DNA from: Streptomyces zhaozhouensis
Lineage (GTDB): Bacteria > Actinomycetota > Actinomycetes > Streptomycetales > Streptomycetaceae
DNA length: 64,000 nucleotides
Reading direction: 5' to 3'
Assembly: GCF_900230195.1 (NCBI RefSeq)
Contig: NZ_OCNE01000002.1
Span: 434,001-498,000, forward strand
Part shown: one piece after another, positions 26,785 through 35,391 of the stretch
Layout of the letters: every line of letters begins with the position of its first letter
How positions within the stretch are numbered: position 1 is the first letter of the stretch
The notes under the pieces: generated by a model
What the model was told of the DNA's origin: nothing
Databases searched by the model: none
Seen by the model: only the letters and a program-made list of their open reading frames with translations
Translations under genes and position numbers: made by a program

Positions 26785-28239
26785 GTGAGTGACTTCCCAT
26801 TCGGATTCGGCCTCCCGCAGGAGCCGGAGGACGGCGATTCCGGCAAGAACCGGGGCCAGGGCGGCCAGGGTCCCGCCGACAACCCGCTGTCCGCACTCTT
26901 CGGCGCCGGCGGGATGAACCCGCAGGACCTGGGCGCCGCCTTCCAGCAGCTGGGGCAGCTGCTGTCCAACGACAGCGGCCCGGTCAACTGGGAGCTGGCA
27001 CAGAACGTGGCGCGTCAGACCGTGTCGCAGGGCGCCCAGGACGGTTCGAAGGACCGCTCGGTGAGCGGCCAGGAGTCCGAGCAGGCGCGGGAGGCGGTGC
27101 GGCTGGCCGACCTCTGGCTGGACGGTGTCACCTCGCTGCCCTCGGGCGCCACGTCGACGGTGGCGTGGAGCCGGGCGGAGTGGGTCGAGGCGACCCTCCC
27201 GGTCTGGCGCGAGCTGGTCGACCCGGTGGCCGAGCGGGTCGGCGGCGCGATGACCCAGGTGCTGCCCGAGGAGATGCGGGCCATGGCAGGGCCGTTGATG
27301 GGCGTCATGCGCTCCATGGGCGGCGCCATGTTCGGCACGCAGATCGGGCAGGCGGTCGGCGCCCTGGCGGGCGAGGTCGTCGGTTCGACGGACATCGGGC
27401 TGCCGCTCGGCCCCGCGGGCAAGGCCGCGCTGCTCCCGCAGAACGTCGCGGCGCTCGGCCGTGGCCTCGGGGTTCCCGAGGAGGAGGTCAGGCTCTATCT
27501 GGCGCTGCGCGAGGCGGCGCACCAGCGGCTCTTCGCGCATGTGCCGTGGCTGCGTTCCCACCTCTTCGGCGCGGTGGACGGCTACGCGCGCGGCATCCAG
27601 GTGGACACCGCGAAGCTGGAGGGACTGGTCGGGCAGATCGACCCGAGCCGGCCTGAGGAGCTCCAGGAGAAGCTGCAGCAGGGTCTGTTCGAGCCGGAGG
27701 ACACCCCGGAGCAGAAGGCCGCGCTGGCCCGGTTGGAGACGGCGCTCGCGCTGGTCGAGGGCTGGGTGGACGCGGTGGTGCACGCGGCGGCCGAGCCGCA
27801 TCTGCCGTCCGCCTCGGCGCTGCGCGAGACGCTGCGCAGGCGCCGCGCCTCGGGCGGTCCCGCGGAGCAGACGTTCGCGACGCTGATCGGTCTGGAGCTG
27901 CGCCCGCGCCGGCTGCGGGACGCGGCGCGGCTGTGGGCGTCGTTGACGGACGCCAGGGGCGCGCAGGGCAGGGACGCGCTGTGGACGCATCCGGACATGC
28001 TGCCGACGGCGCGGGACCTGGACGACCCGGACGGCTTCGTCCACCGCGAGCAGCTGGACTTCTCCGAGCTGGACGAGCTGTTGGGCGAGGCGGCCGGCGG
28101 CGGTCGGGAGGGTGGCCCGCGGCTGTCGAAGGACGGGCAGGCGGAGGCCGCCGGCCCGGCCGAGCGGGACGAGCGGGACAAGGCCGGCGAGGACGGCGAG
28201 GACGGCGAGGGGCCGGGCAGGGGAGGCCGGGCCGAGTGA
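26785..28239 (+). CDS. DUF2342 / 'zincin'-type putative metalloprotease
   Basis: A 484-residue protein of the DUF2342 (Zincin_2) family; the M. tuberculosis counterpart is Rv3195. An N-terminal Gly/Pro-rich segment (1-45) is followed by a helical core. The family motif region LALREAAHQRLFAHVPWLRSHL is at about residues 231-252, with GWVDAVVHAAAEPHLP near 328. No canonical HExxH is present, so the annotated metalloprotease activity is unproven. The C-terminal 60 residues are a charged Glu/Asp/Gly-rich tail. The next gene, a Nudix hydrolase, overlaps it by 4 bp. Confidence 0.9.
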   Translation: MSDFPFGFGLPQEPEDGDSGKNRGQGGQGPADNPLSALFGAGGMNPQDLGAAFQQLGQLLSNDSGPVNWELAQNVARQTVSQGAQDGSKDRSVSGQESEQAREAVRLADLWLDGVTSLPSGATSTVAWSRAEWVEATLPVWRELVDPVAERVGGAMTQVLPEEMRAMAGPLMGVMRSMGGAMFGTQIGQAVGALAGEVVGSTDIGLPLGPAGKAALLPQNVAALGRGLGVPEEEVRLYLALREAAHQRLFAHVPWLRSHLFGAVDGYARGIQVDTAKLEGLVGQIDPSRPEELQEKLQQGLFEPEDTPEQKAALARLETALALVEGWVDAVVHAAAEPHLPSASALRETLRRRRASGGPAEQTFATLIGLELRPRRLRDAARLWASLTDARGAQGRDALWTHPDMLPTARDLDDPDGFVHREQLDFSELDELLGEAAGGGREGGPRLSKDGQAEAAGPAERDERDKAGEDGEDGEGPGRGGRAE

Positions 28240-28763
28240 GCGCGCTGCGCGAGGACGCCGCCCGGGTGCTGGGCGACTGGGCGGCGCCGAGCACGGGTCA
28301 GGACGCGCTGCGCCGGGAGTACGCGGCGCATCTGGCGTCCCATCCGGACGCCATGTGGAAGAGCTGCGCCTCCGGGCATCTGACGGCCAGCGCGCTGGTG
28401 GTGGACGCGGAGGGCGGCCGGGTGCTGCTGACGCTGCACCGCAAGATCGGCCGCTGGCTCCAGACGGGCGGGCACTGTGAGCGGGAGGACGGCTCGCTGG
28501 CCGGCGCGGCGCTGCGGGAGGCCACGGAGGAGTCGGGCATCGACGGGCTGCGGCTGTTGCCGGCGCCGGTCCGGCTCGACCGGCACGACACCCCCTGCGC
28601 CACCCATCTCGACGTGCAGTACGCGGCGTTGGCGCCGGCGGGGGCCACGCCGGTGATCAGCGAGGAGTCGACGGATCTGCGGTGGTTCGACTTCGCCGAG
28701 GCCGAGCGGCTGCCGGACCACTCGGTGCGGCGGCTGGTCGCCGGGGCGCGCGGGCTGCTCTGA
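28236..28763 (+). CDS. Nudix hydrolase
   Basis: A 175-residue Nudix protein starting at GTG 28236, whose GTGA overlaps the stop of the preceding gene; translational coupling is likely. The Nudix helix is GGHCERED...LREATEESGI at about residues 74-100. The REATEESG core is intact, while the first Glu of the box (GX5E) is shifted or replaced, as in the GGHCE subfamily. The N-terminal 45 residues (LRREYAAHLASHPDAMWKSC) are typical of the same group. Substrate is unknown. Confidence 0.88.
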   Translation: MSALREDAARVLGDWAAPSTGQDALRREYAAHLASHPDAMWKSCASGHLTASALVVDAEGGRVLLTLHRKIGRWLQTGGHCEREDGSLAGAALREATEESGIDGLRLLPAPVRLDRHDTPCATHLDVQYAALAPAGATPVISEESTDLRWFDFAEAERLPDHSVRRLVAGARGLL

Positions 28764-28790
28764 GCCCGGCGCGCCCCCGCGCGCCTGTGC

Positions 28791-29540
28791 TCAGCGCGGC
28801 CCCCAGGCGCCGCCCTGCCCCAGCCCGGGGCCCTGCCCCTGCTGGAACTGCAGCCGCTGACCGAACGACGTCTGCTGCGGCGGCAGCAGCTCGCTGGGCT
28901 GCACCACCACGTGTCCGTCGCCCATGAAGTTCAGCTCCCAGCCCTCGCCGGTGGTACCCCGGCGGCGCCAGATGGACTTGCTGCTGGTCTGCGCCTGCAT
29001 CTGGACGCGCAGCGAGGAGGACCAGGCCACCACCGCGTCGGCGTCCACGCTGCACAGCTGCTGCGGGGTCACCCGCAGCACCAGCGGGCTGCCCGAGGTG
29101 GTGATGGCCACCCGTCCCTGGCCGGTGATCAGCGTGTTGTACGCGCCGACGCCCGGGATGCCGTGCTGGCTCTCGACGGAGACGACGTCCCAGTGCAGAT
29201 GGGCGTCCATGGCCAGCACATAGCCGCTGTCCACGGTCAGACCCTCGTGGTCGACGTCGAGCACATGGACGTGCTGGGCCAGGTTGGCCAGGTAGACCAC
29301 GCCCTGCCCGAAGCAGCGCATCAGGGGCAGCACCTCGCCGGTCATCATCTGGCTGTGCCGCTGATGGTGGGACTGGTACTCGCCGTCGAACTCCACCATC
29401 CCCTCGAACGCCACCATGCTGCCGGCCCGCGCGACGACGTCCTGGTCGCCCGCCAGGTTGACGCGCAGCGTGTGGACGCCCTGGAGGGCGAAGCGCTCCT
29501 CGGTCGGTTGGGCCGCGTTGTTGAAGATCGGACTCAGCAT
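28791..29540 (-). CDS. AIM24-family protein
   Basis: A 249-residue beta-rich protein with an AIM24 domain covering most of its length (ARAGSMVAFEGMVEFD near residue 37; MMTGEVLPLMRCFGQG; ITTSGSPLVLRV). A Gln/Gly-rich tail follows from about residue 225. The family is named after a mitochondrial protein and has unknown function in bacteria. It is the last gene of a three-gene AIM24 operon. The preceding gene ends 15 bp upstream. Confidence 0.9.
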   Translation of the reverse strand: MLSPIFNNAAQPTEERFALQGVHTLRVNLAGDQDVVARAGSMVAFEGMVEFDGEYQSHHQRHSQMMTGEVLPLMRCFGQGVVYLANLAQHVHVLDVDHEGLTVDSGYVLAMDAHLHWDVVSVESQHGIPGVGAYNTLITGQGRVAITTSGSPLVLRVTPQQLCSVDADAVVAWSSSLRVQMQAQTSSKSIWRRRGTTGEGWELNFMGDGHVVVQPSELLPPQQTSFGQRLQFQQGQGPGLGQGGAWGPR

Positions 29541-29555
29541 CTCGCCGCTCCCCCG

Positions 29556-30245
29556 TCAGTTCTGCGCGCCGCTGAGGCGCTCGGTGCTGTCCTCGCTGGG
29601 CTGCACGATCACGAAGCCCTGGCCGGAGAAGCCGAGTTGGTAGGCCTCGCCGCTGCCCCTGCCGATCAGCGAACTGGCCTTGAAGCTGCGTTTGCCCCGC
29701 ACCTCAAGGCCCGTGGACCAGGCGACCAAGGCGTCCGGGTCCACATAGGTCTCGCCGCCGCTCCGGCCGCAGTCCACCACCACGGGAGTGCCGCGGCTGG
29801 TGATGGCGACCCAGCCGTCGCCGGATATGCCCATGTTGAACAGGCCCTGCCCGGCGAACTTGGCGATGCCCTTGACCCGTTGGACGCCCCACTCCAGGTG
29901 GGCGTCGAGGGCCAGCACGTTGGTGGCGTTGACCGAGACGTTCTCCCCGTTCAACGGGAGGCAGAGCACGTGGGCGCCGTAGTCGGCGAGATAGAGCTGG
30001 CCGTCGCCGTGGCAGCGCATCAGGGGGACGCTCTCCCCGGTCAGCCGGCCGGCGACGGCGCGGCCGACGGCCGAGGGGTTGGACTCGTACTGCACATAGC
30101 CCTCGTAGGCCACCATGGAGCCCGCCCTGGCCAGGAGGTCCTGGCCGGTGCGCAGGGCGATCCTCGCCATGGTGGGCCCGTGGTTCTCCATGCGCGCCGC
30201 CGGCGCGGTCGGGGCGTACCCCGCGGTCATCCGCTGGTCCATCAC
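29556..30245 (-). CDS. AIM24-family protein, second member
   Basis: A 229-residue protein with one AIM24 domain (ARAGSMVAYEGYVQYES; LTGESVPLMRCHGDGQLYLAD; ITSRGTPVVVDCG). It aligns along its length with the AIM24 parts of both neighbours, so the three proteins are paralogues. No signal peptide. The start is ATG 30245 or 30242. Gaps of 15 bp downstream and 9 bp upstream indicate one transcript. Confidence 0.9.
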   Translation of the reverse strand: MMDQRMTAGYAPTAPAARMENHGPTMARIALRTGQDLLARAGSMVAYEGYVQYESNPSAVGRAVAGRLTGESVPLMRCHGDGQLYLADYGAHVLCLPLNGENVSVNATNVLALDAHLEWGVQRVKGIAKFAGQGLFNMGISGDGWVAITSRGTPVVVDCGRSGGETYVDPDALVAWSTGLEVRGKRSFKASSLIGRGSGEAYQLGFSGQGFVIVQPSEDSTERLSGAQN

Positions 30246-30254
30246 CGGCTCCTG

Positions 30255-31829
30255 TCAGATCTCGTAGGGCTGGACGATCACGAAGTTCCCCGGGGCGCCG
30301 CGGAACTGGAGCTGGGTGCTCTCCCCCGTGTCCCCCGGGTACGCGTGCCGGCGCAGCCGCACCTGGTTGGCCACCAGCACCTGGGCGCCGGCGGACCACG
30401 CGACCAGCGCGTTCGCGTCGGCGAAGGTCATGGCGGTGACCGGCAGCACCAGGGGCTCGCCGTGGGTGGTCAGCACGAGCGTGCCGTGACCGGAGAACTG
30501 GAGCGCGAAGAGGCTGCCGCCCGGCAGCCCGTGCCCGTCGATCCGCCGCACGTCGTAGCTGAGCGACTCGTCGAACGCGAGCACGTGCTGGGAGGAGACG
30601 CAGATCGCGTCGCCCTGGAGCTCGACGGGGAAGAGCCGGGTGGCGTCCTCCGCGAGATACACCCGACCGTTGCCGGTGCAACGCATCAACGAGGGGAAGC
30701 CCTCGCCCGTGGCCCCGGCCACCATCCGCCGCTTGAAGCCGCCGCCCTTGAACCCGAACTCGACGTCGCCCTCGTAGAGCACCATGGCGCCCTGGCGTGC
30801 CATCACCGGCTGCCCGTCCGAGCCGAGGTCGGCCCGTATCAGCTGCGGGTTCTGCAGGCTCCAGCGCTCGGCGCCGTCGGCCGCCCGGTACTTGTCGAGC
30901 ACGCCGGCGAGGTCACCCGTGCCCTGGGGCACGGGCGGAAGCGGCGTCTGGCCGGGTGCCGGCGGCATCTGGCCGAACTGGGGCGGGGCCGGCGGCTGGC
31001 CGCCGAACTGCGGGGGCGGCTGCGGCGGCTGCCCCGGGGGTTGGACCGGAGGCGGGACCGGTGGCTGGGCGTGGGGGGCGGACGGAGCCGGGGGCGCGAC
31101 GGGCGCGGCCGGCGGGGGCGCCGGGGCCGGCACCGGCTGGGGCGCGGCCGGGGCGGGCGGCGGGGGCGCGGGCGCGGCGGGCTGCGCCGGGGGCGCCGCG
31201 CCACCGGGCGGCGCGAAGGCGGGGGGCGCGGCCGGCTGCCCGCCGGGCGGGGCGAATCCGGGCGCCGCGCCACGCTGCTCCGGCTCCGGCTCCGGCTCGT
31301 CCTCCTCGACCTCACCGCCGAAGTGCCGCAGCAGCGCCGCCAGTCCCCCGTCGAAGCCCTGTCCGACGGCGGCGAACCGCCAGCCGTCCTTGCGGTAGAA
31401 GTCGCCGATCATCAGCGCGCGTTCCGAGGAGAACTCCGAGCCGTCGAACGCGTAACGGGCGACCTCCTCGCCGCCGGCGACGATCCGCAGATAGCCGGGA
31501 GCGGCCTGGGACATCGTGCCGTCCCCGTCGATGGTGGCGGTGAAGGCCAGCCGGTCGATCGCCTCCGGCACCCGGTCGAGCGTGACGCGGAACGACTCCG
31601 TGTCCCCGGCCTGCGCGCCGAGGAGCTGGAGTGAGCCCTCGGGTGAGGCCGGCTGGTTGTAGAAGACGAAGTACCGGTCGTCGGAGAGCTGTTCGGCCGC
31701 GTCGAGACCGAAGCAGCTGATGTCGAAGACCAGTCCCGGCCCGGCTATCTGGACGCCGACGTAGAGGTCGGTGCCCAGGGTCAGATCACTGAGGCGCGCC
31801 TTCTGGCCGCGCTTGAATTGCGTCACCAT
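30255..31829 (-). CDS. TerD-AIM24 fusion protein with proline-rich linker
   Basis: A 524-residue protein of three parts. Residues 1-175 are a TerD domain (KGQKARLSDL-like opening, VFDISCFGLDAAEQLSDDRY with the acidic Ca2+-site residues, and DGWRFAAVGQGFDGGL). About 180-305 is a Pro/Ala/Gly-rich low-complexity linker. About 310-524 is an AIM24 domain (ARQGAMVLYEGDVEFGF; TGEGFPSLMRCTGNG). TerD proteins are tied to tellurite and stress response and phage or chemical defence; the fusion suggests that AIM24 works with Ter complexes. It is the first gene of the operon; upstream is an 82-bp gap to a metallopeptidase gene on the same strand. Confidence 0.92.
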   Translation of the reverse strand: MVTQFKRGQKARLSDLTLGTDLYVGVQIAGPGLVFDISCFGLDAAEQLSDDRYFVFYNQPASPEGSLQLLGAQAGDTESFRVTLDRVPEAIDRLAFTATIDGDGTMSQAAPGYLRIVAGGEEVARYAFDGSEFSSERALMIGDFYRKDGWRFAAVGQGFDGGLAALLRHFGGEVEEDEPEPEPEQRGAAPGFAPPGGQPAAPPAFAPPGGAAPPAQPAAPAPPPPAPAAPQPVPAPAPPPAAPVAPPAPSAPHAQPPVPPPVQPPGQPPQPPPQFGGQPPAPPQFGQMPPAPGQTPLPPVPQGTGDLAGVLDKYRAADGAERWSLQNPQLIRADLGSDGQPVMARQGAMVLYEGDVEFGFKGGGFKRRMVAGATGEGFPSLMRCTGNGRVYLAEDATRLFPVELQGDAICVSSQHVLAFDESLSYDVRRIDGHGLPGGSLFALQFSGHGTLVLTTHGEPLVLPVTAMTFADANALVAWSAGAQVLVANQVRLRRHAYPGDTGESTQLQFRGAPGNFVIVQPYEI

Positions 31830-31911
31830 CGGTAACGACCGTCCCCCATTCGCTCACTGCACTACGGCCCCGCCAGCGTAGCCAATGCCACGGACAGTGG
31901 CCGTGGCCCGG

Positions 31912-32514
31912 TCAGTCCCGGGACGGGCAGGGGCTGTGCGGGAGCCGCTCGGCGGCGACGACGCCCTCCAGGAAGCCTCGTGCGCGCTCCGTGCGCGGAT
32001 AGCGCTCCAGCAGCTCCCAGAAGCCGGGGCCGTGACCGGGGACCAGCAGATGGGCCAGCTCGTGGAGCAGCACGTAGTCGATGACGTACTCGGGCATCCC
32101 CTGGAGCCGGTGCGAGAGCCTGATGGTGCCGAGCGCCGGCGTGCACGAGCCCCAGCGGGCGTTCTGATTCGTCACCCAGCGCACGCTCTCCGGCCGCGCG
32201 CGCCCCCCGAAGTACCGCCCGGAGAGCTCGTGGGCGCGGCGCAGCAGGTCCTCGTCGTCGAGCATCCGCCGCTCCTCCTGGGCGGCCAGCTTCTCCAGCA
32301 TCACCCGCACCCAGCGGCGCTCCTCCTCCGCCGTCATCCGCGCCGGGATCAGCACCACGGTGCGGTCGGACTCGCGGTAGGCGGAAACCGTGCGGCGGCG
32401 CCGTGCGCTGCGGCGCACCTCGACCGGCTCCGACCGGTCGCCGTCCAGCGCGGCCCGCCCCACCGAGGACGCGCGCTGCGGTGGGCCGGCGCTGTTCAGC
32501 GGGTCGGCGGACAC
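31912..32514 (-). CDS. YgjP/M48-like metallopeptidase
   Basis: A 200-residue protein with the zinc motif HELAHLLVPGHGPGFW at about residues 151-166. An upstream ARWGSCTPALGTIRLS segment is typical of YgjP-like (SprT/WLM-related) metallopeptidases. The N-terminal 60 residues are basic and poorly conserved. No signal peptide is visible, so a cytoplasmic role is likely. Substrate is unknown. It is divergent from the ThiF-like gene. Confidence 0.88.
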   Translation of the reverse strand: MSADPLNSAGPPQRASSVGRAALDGDRSEPVEVRRSARRRRTVSAYRESDRTVVLIPARMTAEEERRWVRVMLEKLAAQEERRMLDDEDLLRRAHELSGRYFGGRARPESVRWVTNQNARWGSCTPALGTIRLSHRLQGMPEYVIDYVLLHELAHLLVPGHGPGFWELLERYPRTERARGFLEGVVAAERLPHSPCPSRD

Positions 32515-32599
32515 AAGTCGACGTTACCCGGTGGAAGCCGGATATGTCCCGCTCGCCTGGCGCCGGGCGGGCGGCGCCATTAGTCGATGAACCCCAGGT

Positions 32600-32640
32600 A
32601 TGGATGATTTATACGATTATCTCCGCTTCCTGTGGATAAC
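32600..32640. promoter_or_regulatory. AT-rich promoter region with a DnaA-box-like site
   Basis: The stretch about 32601-32620 (ATGATTTATACGATTATC) is unusually AT-rich for this genome and fits promoter -10 elements for one or both divergent genes. TGTGGATAA at 32631-32639 is the complement of TTATCCACA, a classical DnaA box. A single match may be chance. Confidence 0.35.
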
Positions 32641-32724
32641 TTTGCGCACGTCCGCTCTGTTCCCGTCATGATGGGGCCCGACAGTGAGCCGAGAGCCCAC
32701 AGGGGCTCGGAGGGGGGCATCCCG

Positions 32725-33813
32725 ATGCATCCGATGATCAAGCCTTCGCTGCGCCGCGGCTGGCGGGACCAGAAGACCGTGCGCTACGGGGTCACACCCG
32801 CGCACTCCGTGCTCGTCGGCCCGGTGGACAACACGACGGAGAGCTTCCTCTCGCTGCTCGACGGCACCCGCGGGCTGCCCGCGCTGCGGGACGCGGCGGC
32901 CTCGCTGGGGCTGGGGGCGGAGACGGCGGACCGGGTCACGGAGCGGCTGGCGCGGGCGGGCGTGCTCGACGACGCGACGGCCGAGCCCGAGGCGGCGCGG
33001 GAGATCACCGAGTCCATGCGCCCGGACCTCGCCGCGCTCTCCCTGCTGCACGTCCCCCCGGGCGGCGGGCTGCGCGCCTGGACGCGCCGCCGCACGGCAC
33101 GGGTCCTGGTCCGGGGCGCGGGCCGGGTCGGCGCGGCCATCGCCGGGGCGCTCTCCCAGGCAGGTGTGGGCCGCGTCGAGGTGACGGACGGCGGCCGGGT
33201 CACCCCGATGGACACCGCCCCCGCCGGGCTGCGCCCCGGCTGCGTCGGCGAGCGCCGCACCACGGCGGCCCAGGCCCTGGTGCGCTCGCTGCGCCCCTGG
33301 CGGCGCGTCCCGACGTCGGAGCGGCGCGGCCCCGAGCTGGTGATCATGGCTCCCCGGGACGGGCTCGCCGCCTATGTGCCCGATCCGGTCCGCGCGGAGG
33401 AGCTGATGGCCTCCCGCACCCCCCACCTCTACGCGGGCGTGGTGGAGGCGACGGGCTTCGTCGGGCCGCTGGTGCTGCCGGGCACCAGCTCCTGCGCCGA
33501 GTGCCTGCTGCGGACCCTCGGCGACGACGAGCCCTCCTGGCCCCTCCTCGTCGCCCAGTGGCGCAACGGCCGCTCCCCCGGAGCCCCCGCCTGCGACAGC
33601 GCCCTGGCCACTGCCGTCGCCGGGCTGACGGCCTGCGCCGCGCTCGCGTTCCTCGACGGCCAGTTCACCCTCCCGCCCCACGGCAGGACCGAGTACGTGC
33701 TCCCCGGGCCCACGAGCACCACCCGCACCTACGCGCCGCACCCCGAGTGCTCCTGCGGAGCGGCGGCCCACGACGGGCCCTCACACCCGTCGGGGGCCGC
33801 GGGTCCACAATGA
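32725..33813 (+). CDS. ThiF/E1-like adenylyltransferase-family protein (TOMM leader-binding type)
   Basis: A 362-residue protein. The N-terminal 110 residues resemble a peptide-clamp/RRE-like region. A Rossmann fold follows from about residue 125 (VLVRGAGRVGAAIAGALSQAG). Zinc-type cysteines CAEC (about 256) and CSC (about 341) are retained. It belongs to ThiF-like proteins of Streptomyces often labelled TOMM precursor leader-binding, but no precursor peptide, YcaO or dehydrogenase gene is nearby. The ATG at 32725 follows GGAGGGGGGCATCCCG. The ABC1 kinase gene begins 50 bp downstream on the same strand. Confidence 0.82.
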   Translation: MHPMIKPSLRRGWRDQKTVRYGVTPAHSVLVGPVDNTTESFLSLLDGTRGLPALRDAAASLGLGAETADRVTERLARAGVLDDATAEPEAAREITESMRPDLAALSLLHVPPGGGLRAWTRRRTARVLVRGAGRVGAAIAGALSQAGVGRVEVTDGGRVTPMDTAPAGLRPGCVGERRTTAAQALVRSLRPWRRVPTSERRGPELVIMAPRDGLAAYVPDPVRAEELMASRTPHLYAGVVEATGFVGPLVLPGTSSCAECLLRTLGDDEPSWPLLVAQWRNGRSPGAPACDSALATAVAGLTACAALAFLDGQFTLPPHGRTEYVLPGPTSTTRTYAPHPECSCGAAAHDGPSHPSGAAGPQ

Positions 33814-33863
33814 ACGGGAGACCTCGCGCGACGGCCGTGCGATCGCCGGGAGTTGGAGGGGAC

Positions 33864-35342
33864 ATGTCTGATCTACCCCGCAAGGCGGTGACCAGGACCG
33901 CGAAGCTGGCCGCCCTGCCGCTGGGCTTCGCCGGCCGGGCGACCTGGGGGCTGGGGAAGCGGATCGGCGGACGCTCCGCCGAGCTCGTCGGCCAGGAGTT
34001 GCAACAGCGCACCGCCCAGCAGCTGTTCACGGTGCTGGGCGAGCTGAAGGGCGGCGCCATGAAGGTCGGCCAGGCCCTCTCGGTCTTCGAGTCCGCGCTT
34101 CCCGAGACCGTGGCGGGCCCCTACCGGGCGGCGCTCACCAAGCTCCAGGAGGCCGCTCCCCCGATGCCAGCCGCCTCGGTCGTGAAGGCGATGGAGGAGC
34201 GGCTCGGCGAGGACTGGCGCGCGCGCTTCCAGGAGTTCGACGAACGCCCCGCCGCCGCGGCCTCCATCGGCCAGGTCCACCGAGCGGTCTGGGAGGACGG
34301 GCGCGAGGTCGCGGTCAAGATCCAGTACCCGGGCGCCGGGCCCGCGCTCCTCTCCGACCTGACGCAGCTGGGCCGTTTCGCCCGCATCCTGGCCCCCTGG
34401 GCCCCGGGGCTCGACATCAAGCCGCTGATCGAGGAGATGCGCGACCGGGTCGCCGAGGAGCTGGACTACGCCCTGGAGGCAGACTCCCAGCGCATCTGCG
34501 CCGAGGCGTTCCGCGACGACCCGGACGTGGTGGTGCCGGAGGTGGTCTGCCAGCGGGACGGCCTGCTGATCACCGAGTGGCTCGACGGCATCCCGCTCTC
34601 CGAGGTGATCGGCGACGGCGAGCAGCCCGAACGCGACCGGGCCGGACAACTGCTGGCGCGCTTCCTCTTCTCCGGCACCGCCCGCACGGGGCTCCTCCAC
34701 GCCGACGCCCACCCGGGCAACTTCCGGCTGGTCCCGGTGGCCGACGAGCCCGTCGAGCGCTGGCGGCTCGGCGTGCTGGACTTCGGCGCGGTCAGCCGCC
34801 TGCCCGAGGGCCTGCCCCCGGCCATCGGCCGGTCACTGCGCCTCTCGCTGGACGGCTCGGCGGCCGAGGTCTACGCGGAGCTGTGCGAGGAGGGCTTCGT
34901 CAAGGAGTCGATCGAGCTGGACCCCGAGGAGGTGATGGACTACCTGCTCCCGATGACCGAACCGGCACGGGTCGAGGAGTTCACCTTCACCAGGGAATGG
35001 CTGCGCACCCAGGCGGCGCGGATAGCCGACCCCCGCTCGGCGGCACACCAGTTGGGCCGACGCCTCAACCTGCCCCCCTCCTATCTGCTGATCCACCGGG
35101 TGACGCTCTCCACCATCGGTGTCCTCTGCCAACTCAACGCGACGGTCCGCCTGCGCGACGAGCTGATCGACGGCCTCCCCGGCTTCGCCGACCCCGACCA
35201 GCCGCCTCCGGCAGACGACGAGGACCAGGCGGATGCGGCCACGGACGCGGACACCGATGCGATGCGGGCGGAGACGGCGGAGGACGAGACGAGCGGACCG
35301 ACGCTGACGAAGGCGAGCGATGGGAGGGCACCGGCTGAGTAA
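33864..35342 (+). CDS. ABC1/AarF/UbiB atypical kinase-like protein
   Basis: A 492-residue ABC1-family protein. The family KxGQ motif is in MKVGQALSVFESALPE (about 68-83), the Ala-rich loop in AAAASIGQVHRA (about 130) with VAVKIQYPG carrying the ATP-site lysine, EELDYALEADSQR, HADAHPGNFRL (catalytic loop) and VLDFGAVSRLP (metal-binding Asp). All catalytic landmarks are present. The C-terminal 50 residues are acidic and repetitive. In M. tuberculosis the counterpart (Rv3197) is next to whiB7; here wblC is likewise close but a CRISPR array separates them. ATG 33864 follows TTGGAGGGGAC. Confidence 0.93.
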   Translation: MSDLPRKAVTRTAKLAALPLGFAGRATWGLGKRIGGRSAELVGQELQQRTAQQLFTVLGELKGGAMKVGQALSVFESALPETVAGPYRAALTKLQEAAPPMPAASVVKAMEERLGEDWRARFQEFDERPAAAASIGQVHRAVWEDGREVAVKIQYPGAGPALLSDLTQLGRFARILAPWAPGLDIKPLIEEMRDRVAEELDYALEADSQRICAEAFRDDPDVVVPEVVCQRDGLLITEWLDGIPLSEVIGDGEQPERDRAGQLLARFLFSGTARTGLLHADAHPGNFRLVPVADEPVERWRLGVLDFGAVSRLPEGLPPAIGRSLRLSLDGSAAEVYAELCEEGFVKESIELDPEEVMDYLLPMTEPARVEEFTFTREWLRTQAARIADPRSAAHQLGRRLNLPPSYLLIHRVTLSTIGVLCQLNATVRLRDELIDGLPGFADPDQPPPADDEDQADAATDADTDAMRAETAEDETSGPTLTKASDGRAPAE

Positions 35343-35391
35343 AGAAAGTAAAACCCGCCGGAACGACGGATAAAACCCCAGCTCACGAACT
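35343..35391 (+). promoter_or_regulatory. Probable CRISPR leader
   Basis: The 49 bp between the ABC1 stop codon and the first repeat include AAAGAAAGTAAAACCC and GGATAAAACCCC, an A-rich composition that stands out here. The position 5' of the well-conserved end of the array fits a leader. It is short and begins right at the stop codon, so the array promoter may lie inside the ABC1 gene. Confidence 0.5.
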
